Source: CAWJKP01 sp963843465 (GTDB lineage: Bacteria > Planctomycetota > Planctomycetia > Pirellulales > Thermoguttaceae). Taken from it: a stretch of DNA of 64,000 nucleotides. The notes under the pieces are model-generated. The model saw only the letters and a program-made list of their open reading frames with translations. It ran no database searches and was not told the DNA's origin. The position numbers and the translations under genes are program-made. Positions 57,446 through 64,000 of the stretch are shown here, one piece after another. Position 1 is the stretch's first letter. Every line of letters starts with the position of its first letter. Location: NCBI GenBank assembly GCA_963843465.1, contig CAWJKP010000002.1, positions 1-64,000 on the forward strand, read 5' to 3'.

Positions 57446-60058
57446 ATGGACTCCCCCGTGAGCCGCTCGACCGAGAACCTCCAGGGACCAGGGCGGCCGG
57501 AGCTTCTTGCGCAGTACGTGCCCCGCCTTGGGGCGTATGACGAGATGCTCGGCAGCGACGGTCGGCCGCGTCCGGCCTGGCAGACGTTTTTCCGCGGCTT
57601 GGAGGATCTCGGCCCGCAGGGGATCGAGCAGCACTTCGAGCAGGCCCGGCGGCTGCTGCGCGAAAACGGCGTTCGTTTTCCCTCCTTTGGCCCGTCGCGA
57701 GGTTCCGAGGAATACTGGGAGTTGGATCCCATCCCCTGGCTGCTGGCCAAGGGCCAATGGTCGGACGTAGCGGCCGGCGTGGCCCAGCGGGCGAAACTGC
57801 TGAACGCGATTCAGGCCGATCTTTTCGGGCCGCAGGAGCTGCTCAAGCGTGGGCTGCTGCCGCCAGCGATGGTCTTCGGCCATGCCGGCTTTTTGCTCCC
57901 CTGCCACGGCGTGCCCACGCCGAAGGGAAACTTTCTGCACCTTTATGCCGGTCAGTTGGCCCGCATGGCCGACGGCCAATGGATGGTCCTGGCCGACCGC
58001 ACGCAGGGGCCGGCCGGGGCGGGGCTGGCGGTGGAGAACCGCATCATTCTTTCGCGGGTCTTGCCCACCTATTTCCACAACCTGCACGTCGAGCGGCTGG
58101 CCTCGTTCTTCCTCTCGCTCCGTCAGACGCTCCAGACCCTCGCCCCGCAGCATCGCGACAATCCCCGCATCGTCTTACTCTCGCCCGGGCCGAAAAGCTC
58201 GCGCTACTTTGAAGACACCTACCTGGCCCGATACCTCGGCTACATCCTGGTCGAGGGAGGCGATCTGACCGTGCGGGGCTCGGCCGTCTTCCTCAAGACT
58301 CTGGGCGGGCTGCTGCCGGTCGACGTGATCCTTCGCCGGCAGGCCGACGAGGATTGCGACCCCTTGGAGCTCCGGGCCAGCTCGCACCAAGGGGTGCCGG
58401 GGCTGGTGCAAGCAGTCCGCAGCGGTCAGGTGCTAGTGGCCAACGCCCTGGGCAGCGGCTATCTGGAGTCGCCCGCCCTGATGGCCTTCCTGCCCGAGAT
58501 CTGCCGCTCCTTGCTGGGCGAGGAGCTGCGGCTGCCCTCCGTACCCACGTGGTGGTGCGGCCGCCCGAGCGATTGCCGACAGGTCGAGGCCGCCTTCGAC
58601 GACCTGATCGTCGTGCCTGCTGTGCGGCGCCGCAGCCGGAAGCCAATCCTCACCGCCGAGTTGACCAGCCGCGAGCGTGACGACCTGCTGGAGGCGATCC
58701 GCGCCCAGCCGGCTGCGTACGTGGCCCATGCCCGCGTCGTACCCTCGACGGCCCCCGCCTGGAGCGAGGGCCGCCTGCAGCCCTGCCACGTCTCCCTGCG
58801 GACCTTTGCGGTCGCCACCGGCGAGGAGGGATACCACGTCATGCCGGGTGGGCTGTCGAGGGTCCTTTCCAACGGCAACCTGCCGGGCGAGTGGACCGCG
58901 GCCGGGCAGGCCAACAAGGACGTTTGGATTCTCTCCGACCGGCCCGTCGCCCCCGTCAGCCTGCTCCGCTGGCAAGGACCCGCCGTCGAACTCCGCCGCA
59001 GCGGCAACGACCTGCCCAGCCGCGTGGCCGACAACCTCTACTGGCTTGGGCGTCACCTGGAGCGGGCCGAAGGGATGGTCCGCTTGCTCCGCGTTTGCGT
59101 GGTGCGAATCACCAGCGAGCTGGAGCCGCAAGACCTCGCCGAGTTGGCCCCCTTGGTGCAAAGCCTGTCGGACAACTCGATGCTGCTGCAAGTCGGCCGC
59201 GCCGATGCGGGGCAATTCCAGCAGCGGCTTGAGGCCGAAGTGAACTCCTTTCTGTTCGACGAATCGCGCAGCGGCGACTTCTACGAAACGCTCCGCGCCG
59301 TCTACCAGATCGCCTCAGTCGTCCGCGACCGGCTCTCGGTCGACACCTGGCGGATGGTCAATCAGCTCGACATCGACCTGCTCTTCCCCCGCAACCAGGA
59401 CCACCTGCGGCTGGGCGACCTGCTGCTGGCCCTGAACCAGACGCTGAACCTCCTGGTGGGACTCAGCGGCCTGGGGACGGAGAGCATGACCCGCGGGCCG
59501 GGCTGGCGGTTCCTGGACATGGGCCGGAGGCTGGAACGCGCCCTGCACACGCTGCGGCTGCTGCGCAAGACGCTGGTCCAAACCCCGGTCGAGCTGGTGC
59601 CGCTGCTGGAGGCGATCCTGGAGATTGCCGACAGCTCGATGACCTACCGCTATCGCTACCTGACCTCGCTGCAACTGGCCCCCGCGCTGGACCTGCTCTT
59701 GACCGACGAGACCAACCCGCGCTCCGTGGGATTCCAGCTCAGCGCCCTGTCGGACCATGTCCGCGAGCTGCCCAACAAGGGAGTCGATCCGCTGCGGAAT
59801 CCCGAGACCCGGCTGGTGCTGGCGGTGCAGACGTCGCTACGGCTGGTCAACGTCGAGGCCCTGGCCGTGGCCGATAGCCAGGGTCTGCGGCGGGACCTGC
59901 AGAACTGCCTCGACCAGACGATGACCCAATTGCGGCAACTCTCGGGCAGCATTACCCACTCCTACCTGACGCACACCTGGCCGTCGCGGCAGTTGGGTTC
60001 GGCGCAGGACCTGGAAAACGACAAGTTGGGCGATCCTATCCCGCCCGAGGAAGCGTAG
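57446..60058 (+). CDS. Circularly permuted ATP-grasp/alpha-E fusion protein
   Basis: ATG at 57446 (an in-frame GTG at 57434 is also possible; neither has a strong ribosome-binding site). Residues about 30-500 are a diverged circularly permuted ATP-grasp: LLPCHGVPTPKGNFLHLYAG, WMVLADRTQGPAGAGLAVEN, VILRRQADEDCDPLELRASS and GYHVMPGGLSRVLSNG. Residues about 530-865 are an alpha-E domain (LPSRVADNLYWLGRHLERAE; WRFLDMGRRLERALHTLRLL). The ATP-binding lysine loop of the upstream paralogue (KPTNESGGYG) is not recognisable here, so the ligase half may be catalytically changed. 870 residues, intact. Confidence 0.9.
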   Translation: MDSPVSRSTENLQGPGRPELLAQYVPRLGAYDEMLGSDGRPRPAWQTFFRGLEDLGPQGIEQHFEQARRLLRENGVRFPSFGPSRGSEEYWELDPIPWLLAKGQWSDVAAGVAQRAKLLNAIQADLFGPQELLKRGLLPPAMVFGHAGFLLPCHGVPTPKGNFLHLYAGQLARMADGQWMVLADRTQGPAGAGLAVENRIILSRVLPTYFHNLHVERLASFFLSLRQTLQTLAPQHRDNPRIVLLSPGPKSSRYFEDTYLARYLGYILVEGGDLTVRGSAVFLKTLGGLLPVDVILRRQADEDCDPLELRASSHQGVPGLVQAVRSGQVLVANALGSGYLESPALMAFLPEICRSLLGEELRLPSVPTWWCGRPSDCRQVEAAFDDLIVVPAVRRRSRKPILTAELTSRERDDLLEAIRAQPAAYVAHARVVPSTAPAWSEGRLQPCHVSLRTFAVATGEEGYHVMPGGLSRVLSNGNLPGEWTAAGQANKDVWILSDRPVAPVSLLRWQGPAVELRRSGNDLPSRVADNLYWLGRHLERAEGMVRLLRVCVVRITSELEPQDLAELAPLVQSLSDNSMLLQVGRADAGQFQQRLEAEVNSFLFDESRSGDFYETLRAVYQIASVVRDRLSVDTWRMVNQLDIDLLFPRNQDHLRLGDLLLALNQTLNLLVGLSGLGTESMTRGPGWRFLDMGRRLERALHTLRLLRKTLVQTPVELVPLLEAILEIADSSMTYRYRYLTSLQLAPALDLLLTDETNPRSVGFQLSALSDHVRELPNKGVDPLRNPETRLVLAVQTSLRLVNVEALAVADSQGLRRDLQNCLDQTMTQLRQLSGSITHSYLTHTWPSRQLGSAQDLENDKLGDPIPPEEA

Positions 60059-60110
60059 CGCCCCTGGGCTCCCTAGGGGCCTTGACCGCAATTCGCTGGG
60101 AACTATCCGC

Positions 60111-60998
60111 GTGAAGTACTCCATTTCGCACACCACGACCTACCGCTACGGCGAGCCGGTGCCGCTGGGCCACAACGAAGCCTGTCTGACGCCGCGGGCT
60201 TCCCCCTGGCAGCGGTGTCACAGCAATCGCCTGGCCATTCGGCCCGTGCCCACGTCGGTGCAAAACTGGACCGACTTCTTCGGCAATCGCGTGAGCTATT
60301 TCACGGTCGAAGAGGAGCACCGCGAGTTGTCGATCCATGCCCAGAGCGAGGTCGAGGTTTGGGAGCCCGCCTATCCTGATCCCGCTTCCACGCCGGCCTG
60401 GGAAGACGTTCGGGACCTGCTGGCCGCCGCCACGGATGCCCAGACCCTTGCGGCGACATGGTTCGGCTTTTCGTCGCCCTACGTGCAGTGCGATCCCAAG
60501 CTGGCGGAGTACGTATTGCAATCGTTCACGCCGCGGCGGCCGCTCTGGGAAGCGGCCCTGGACCTGAGCAGCCGCATCCACGGCGATTTCCAGTACGATC
60601 CTTCCGCCACGTGCATCAACACGCCGACCCTCGAAGTGCTCAACCATCGCCGCGGCGTGTGCCAGGACTTTGCCCACTTGGGGATCGGCTGCCTGCGGTC
60701 GCTGGGCGTGGCCGCACGCTACGTGAGTGGCTACTTGATGACCGATCCTCCCCCGGGTCAGCCCAAGCTGGTTGGGGCCGATGCGTCGCACGCCTGGTTG
60801 AGCGTCTTCTGCCCCGGCGCCGGCTGGCTGGACCTCGACCCGACGAACAACCAGGCCCCCACCCGGCGCCACGTCACGCTCGCCTGGGGCCGCGACTATG
60901 GCGATGTCTGTCCCATCCGCGGCCTGGTCCTCGGCGGCGGCCGGCATACCATGCGCGTGGCCGTCGACGTCACTCCCAGCGAAGAGACGGGCGAGTGA
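60111..60998 (+). CDS. Transglutaminase-like cysteine peptidase
   Basis: GTG at 60111 gives 295 residues, beginning with a transglutaminase N-domain (MKYSISHTTTYRYGEPVPLG). The core triad is complete: C184 in HRRGVCQDFAHLGIGCLRSL, H227 in GADASHAWLSVFCPG and D241 or D243 in WLDLDPTNNQAP. No signal peptide. It lies 52 bases after the ATP-grasp/alpha-E fusion and closes the second module. Members of this family are predicted peptidases or amidases cutting or cross-linking products of the ATP-grasp enzymes. Complete. Confidence 0.92.
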   Translation: MKYSISHTTTYRYGEPVPLGHNEACLTPRASPWQRCHSNRLAIRPVPTSVQNWTDFFGNRVSYFTVEEEHRELSIHAQSEVEVWEPAYPDPASTPAWEDVRDLLAAATDAQTLAATWFGFSSPYVQCDPKLAEYVLQSFTPRRPLWEAALDLSSRIHGDFQYDPSATCINTPTLEVLNHRRGVCQDFAHLGIGCLRSLGVAARYVSGYLMTDPPPGQPKLVGADASHAWLSVFCPGAGWLDLDPTNNQAPTRRHVTLAWGRDYGDVCPIRGLVLGGGRHTMRVAVDVTPSEETGE

Positions 60999-61145
60999 TT
61001 TCAGCGATGCTCTCCCGAACGAGACGATCGAGATCGGCCTGGACGGACCCGCCCGTGCTCATGTCGGCGGCCATGCGGACCACCGGGAACGGTGTTCTTT
61101 CCCCATGACGGGAGTCGCTTTCAACGCCCCGGAGGTGCTGGTATA

Positions 61146-61263
61146 ATCAGACAGGGTGGCATGGGCGTGGTGCTCAGGGCTGAGCATCGGCGGATGAAGC
61201 GACCGGCGGCGGTGAAGACGATTGCGGGTGCAGCCGCGAAGTCGCCGGATGCCGTCAATCGGT
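61146..61263 (+). pseudogene. Ser/Thr protein kinase fragment (glycine loop to beta-3 lysine)
   Basis: The frame reads IRQGGMGVVLRAEHRRMKRP, AAVKTIAGAAAKSPDAVNR. GGMGVV is the glycine-rich loop and AAVKTI the ATP-anchoring lysine strand of planctomycete PknB-type kinases. Nothing before or after belongs to a kinase, so only about 40 residues remain. Confidence 0.65.
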
Positions 61264-61323
61264 CTTGCGGCTACTGTTCCGCGCGAGACGAGTTCCCCTT
61301 AATCCAACAAAGGACTCACGAAC

Positions 61324-62202
61324 ATGGCTGCCCCAACCCTGGAATGCCGCTTGCTTTGTGCCAGCGGGTGCGCCTATGGCATCGACGGCAACGGCATGTT
61401 CACTCCTCCGGAGCCCCGCTATTCCGCGGTCGGTTTTCAAGCCCCGCCAACCGTGATAGTCGGCGGGATGAAGAACGTCAATGCCTGCCTGGTCGGTACG
61501 AACGCGGACGGCATCGTCGTCGCCTTCCGAGGGACGCTGTCGTTCGACATCCAGGACCTGTCGAGCCTGCTGGACTGGATGCAGGATCTCGATGCCGTCC
61601 CGATCGCGGTCGACGGCATTCCGGGCGAGGTCCACTCGGGATTCTGGCGCGACCTGGACACGATCTGGGACGGCGTGTTGGCGGCGGTCAAGTCACTCCA
61701 GACTTCCGCTAGCCTGCCTGTCTACGTTACCGGGCACAGCAAGGGGGGAGGAATCGCCCACCTGGCGGCGATGCGCCTTCGGGCCGCCGGCATTCTCCCC
61801 ACCGAGGTCTATACGTATGCCGCCCCCCGCGCCGGCAACGAGGCGTTTGCCGCCGCGTACAACCACGCGATTTCCGCCTTCCGCTACGAATACGCCGACG
61901 ACATCGTGCCGCACCTTCCCCCGGATATCGACTTCCTGAACGCCCTGAAGAACATCCCCGTGCTCGGCAGCCGTTTCAACGAACTGCCGACCTTCGACTA
62001 TGCCGACGTGGGGACGTTGCGGTTCATCGACTGGAACGGTCACGTTATCGGGGACTCGGCCCTGCTGAAAGCCCAGCGCGTCGTCCGCCTGTCCCTGCTT
62101 ATCGTCACGGGAAAGTTCAACCAGATCGTGGCGGACCATAGCTCCGACTGCGGGCATGGCTACATGACGGCGACCTGCCCGGGGGTCTGCCCGGCGCCGT
62201 AG
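61324..62202 (+). CDS. Class 3 lipase
   Basis: ATG at 61324 with AAAGGA upstream. The 292-residue alpha/beta hydrolase has the lipase-3 block IVVAFRGTLSFDIQDLSSLL, VHSGFWRDLDTIWDGVLAAV, nucleophile elbow VYVTGHSKGGGIAHLAAMRL (Ser about 139), YTYAAPRAGNEAFAAAYNHA and the aspartate region YEYADDIVPHLPPDI. The histidine is probably in DWNGHVIGDS. No signal peptide, but a cysteine-rich tail (SSDCGHGYMTATCPGVCPAP). Fungal-type triacylglycerol lipase or phospholipase activity is expected. Complete, natural end. Confidence 0.88.
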   Translation: MAAPTLECRLLCASGCAYGIDGNGMFTPPEPRYSAVGFQAPPTVIVGGMKNVNACLVGTNADGIVVAFRGTLSFDIQDLSSLLDWMQDLDAVPIAVDGIPGEVHSGFWRDLDTIWDGVLAAVKSLQTSASLPVYVTGHSKGGGIAHLAAMRLRAAGILPTEVYTYAAPRAGNEAFAAAYNHAISAFRYEYADDIVPHLPPDIDFLNALKNIPVLGSRFNELPTFDYADVGTLRFIDWNGHVIGDSALLKAQRVVRLSLLIVTGKFNQIVADHSSDCGHGYMTATCPGVCPAP

Positions 62203-62296
62203 CTGGCCATCCTCCGGACAACCGGGGGCAGCGTGAGGGCAAGAGAAGGAAAGGGCGACGACTTGGAAACGGCATTAGTGCTTCAAGGAGGAGGCG

Positions 62297-62385
62297 GTGA
62301 CCTTGAAGAAGAAGGACGGCGCGGTGATCCGCGTGCCCCTCGAACGCCTCAGCGATGCCGACCGCCGGTACGTGCAGACGCTCGC
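62297..62385 (+). pseudogene. SHD1-domain fragment
   Basis: The frame reads VTLKKKDGAVIRVPLERLSD, ADRRYVQTLA, the end of a SLA1-homology-domain-1-like module that is common in planctomycete secreted proteins. No start or preceding strands of the domain are found; the sequence after it (DSQTLADAIAKLGYLTPLAA) may be a piece of a different protein. Confidence 0.45.
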
Positions 62386-62518
62386 CGCGGGGGTTGCGAG
62401 CCTGGGCCCTTCCCTGGTCTGGGCCAGCTCGGGGGACTCACAGACCCTCGCCGACGCCATCGCCAAGCTCGGCTACCTCACTCCGCTGGCAGCGGCTGTC
62501 TTTGGGCTTGGCAGACCG

Positions 62519-64000
62519 TCACGGGGCGACGCTCTGGCAGGGCCAATCCATCAACGCGGCGACCTTGCGGCACACCGCGGCGTTGTGTCCTACGCTCAAG
62601 GCGCCGTGGTGCGTGGGCCCCATCACGAACCAGGCGGCCATGAAGGGCGTGGGCGGCAGGGCGAAACGAACGTGCGTGAGCGTGTTGCCGACGCGCAGGA
62701 CCGGAGCGTCGATGGCCTCGCCCTCGTTGACGATGGCTCGCAACCGCCCGGCCGCGTCCTGGGTCATGTTCAGCACGGTCACGGGGCCCGTTCGGACCGT
62801 GGCCTCGACGCTCACGCCGCTGCCCCATTTGCCGTGGTAGAGACCCAAGCCCCGGAGGATAGGTTTCCGGCCGGCGATGGCGAGGTGGAAGGGACCATCG
62901 TGGCCGAGCATGATCGTGCCGCGCTGGTAGTCCACGGCGGCGATCTCGCTGTAGGAGCCGCCCACGCCAAGGATGTCGCAGACCTTCATCGCCACGGCGG
63001 TCTTCATGTCGCCTTCGCCCGAGCAAGGGATGCCCTGCGCGGTCAAAAGTGAATGCCCCAGGATGAATGCCTCCTGGAGCTGCTCGTAGGCGTTGCCGTC
63101 CTTGCCGCGATAGTAGTAGGTCAAGGCGTCGAGGTCAAACTGGCGGACCATCTTCTCCTGAGCGACGGCCACCCGGCAGGCTGCATCGAGTTGCTCGGGG
63201 TCCGGTTTGCGGGCCAAGGGGTCGGCCGGCGAATCCTCGCTCAAGACGAACATATCGCGGACCTGGTCGAGTTTGGCCTTCTTCTCGGATTGGCTGACCG
63301 ACTCGGCGAGCTTGGCCAACTCGCACATCTCGATGATCTCGACGTGCATGCCGGTCTGCGCCGTGATCATCGTCAGGTCGCTGTACATGTCGAGCATGCC
63401 CGGGTAGGTGTGGCCCAGGTAGCCCATGCGGCCGCCGCGAAGCGTGCGGGCGACGCTTGCAGCCTTGATCCACTCGCTGATTTGCGACCAGGCAGCCGCA
63501 GCTTCGGGATGGCTGGCCGTATTCTCGTCGGCCAGCGAGGTCTCGGGCGTACGGTCCTGTCCGAGCAGGCCGCTGACCAGATGGAACGGCATGCCGTGGC
63601 GGACCAGGGCGTTGGCAATCTCCGGCACGCAGCACGCCCCGCAATGCGCGAGCCACTCGCCGGTCGTCGTCTTCTCGTAGTTCATGGCCGCGGCCGGCAT
63701 CAGGTTGAGCACGACCAGTGGTCGCCGGCAGTGGCGGGCAATCGCCATGTGCGAGGCGCTTACGGCGTATGTCGCTGCGTGACAGAAGATCAGGTCGACA
63801 TTGTGCCCGTTGAAGAACTCGGCGGCCCGGCGGCCCTTCGCCTCATGGTCGACCATGCCGGCATTGTGCACCTCGCCCCAGCGACCGATCCGCTCTTGGA
63901 GGAACCGATTATAGCCCTCAAGCCGCTCCAGCAAGCCCGGGAACTGCACCCAGTACTGGGGATGGCCGACGGAGTAGAGGCCAATGCGGGCCGGCTTGGC
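62519..64000 (-). CDS. L-fucose/L-arabinose isomerase-like protein (5' end beyond window)
   Basis: The frame is open to the right edge (ARIGLYSVGHPQYWVQFPGL at the border), so the start lies beyond 64000. The 480 visible residues match the L-fucose/L-arabinose isomerase superfamily: LIFCHAATYAVSASHMAIA, RMGYLGHTYPGMLDMYSDLT, CSGEGDMKTAVAMKVCDILG, GHDGPFHLAIAGRKPILRGL and GPVTVLNMTQDAAGRLRAIV. E and D in GEGD and the histidine in GHDGPFH fit metal or substrate positions. It would convert a free aldose such as L-fucose or L-arabinose to its ketose, which fits GH29, GH95 and GH127 in the same window. The stop at 62519 ends slightly oddly (WPCQSVAP), so the last residues may be altered. Confidence 0.82.
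   Translation of the reverse strand, partial: AKPARIGLYSVGHPQYWVQFPGLLERLEGYNRFLQERIGRWGEVHNAGMVDHEAKGRRAAEFFNGHNVDLIFCHAATYAVSASHMAIARHCRRPLVVLNLMPAAAMNYEKTTTGEWLAHCGACCVPEIANALVRHGMPFHLVSGLLGQDRTPETSLADENTASHPEAAAAWSQISEWIKAASVARTLRGGRMGYLGHTYPGMLDMYSDLTMITAQTGMHVEIIEMCELAKLAESVSQSEKKAKLDQVRDMFVLSEDSPADPLARKPDPEQLDAACRVAVAQEKMVRQFDLDALTYYYRGKDGNAYEQLQEAFILGHSLLTAQGIPCSGEGDMKTAVAMKVCDILGVGGSYSEIAAVDYQRGTIMLGHDGPFHLAIAGRKPILRGLGLYHGKWGSGVSVEATVRTGPVTVLNMTQDAAGRLRAIVNEGEAIDAPVLRVGNTLTHVRFALPPTPFMAAWFVMGPTHHGALSVGHNAAVCRKVAALMDWPCQSVAP

Overview
The window is GC-rich and planctomycetal. The clearest marker is the LEPR-XLL-type sorting motif (GLEERTLLS) near the N-terminus of the first large protein. 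It is joined by the usual planctomycete mix of many secreted glycoside hydrolases and esterases, a sulfatase relic, DUF1080, GH172, PQQ-like propellers, beta-helix proteins and a type I-G (former I-U) CRISPR relic. I would place it in Planctomycetota, probably the Pirellulales side; that rank is inference.

Layout. 1-7.2 kb (minus): one giant surface/secreted protein (LEPR-XLL, PQQ-like propeller, FN3, PA14, more FN3, a lectin-like domain, Big_3/YDG tandem repeats), broken by at least three single-base frameshifts and running off the left edge. 8-24 kb: a polysaccharide-degradation neighbourhood: SASA esterase, GH95 relic, GH127 beta-L-arabinofuranosidase, SGNH hydrolase, GH172, GH29 fucosidase, sulfatase relic, PQQ propeller, double pectate-lyase-3 beta-helix and a lectin-like protein, with the first two of three HU genes. 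24-36 kb: small accessory genes and relics (RlaP-like nucleotidyltransferase N-terminus, TPR/GT9 protein, two broken ADP-ribosylglycohydrolases, RMF-like small protein, DUF302 relic, YVTN propeller, esterase), then the remains of a type I-G CRISPR locus: Csb1 C-terminus, Csb2 with two frameshifts, one 36-nt repeat and one spacer-length segment. A third HU gene follows. 36.9-44.8 kb: a mosaic of gene pieces, a six-hairpin glycosidase-like protein, a second SASA esterase, and Gfo/Idh and GH36 halves joined head to tail. 45.7-50.7 kb: an MMPL/RND exporter and a large beta-helix protein. At 50.7 kb lies the 3' half of a tRNA-Leu. 51.2-61 kb: a mostly intact two-module cluster of circularly permuted ATP-grasp, alpha-E and transglutaminase/DUF2126 proteins, the best preserved system here. 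61-64 kb: kinase and SHD1 relics, a class 3 lipase and an L-fucose/L-arabinose-isomerase-like enzyme running off the right edge.

How the genes fit. GH29, GH95, GH127, GH172, two SASA esterases, a sulfatase relic, the GH36 relic and the isomerase point to use of fucose- and arabinose-containing, probably acetylated and sulfated polysaccharide. The ATP-grasp/alpha-E/transglutaminase set is a known but biochemically undefined predicted peptide-ligation/modification system.

The strongest whole-window signal is structural. From about 7 to 50 kb many genes are reduced to an N-terminal piece joined to their own C-terminal piece, or to a piece of an unrelated gene, and about thirteen single-base frameshifts are visible. 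The block to the right of the tRNA half shows only one frameshift in about 10 kb. Either this is a decaying integrated island, or the assembly is chimeric and unpolished; read mapping would decide.
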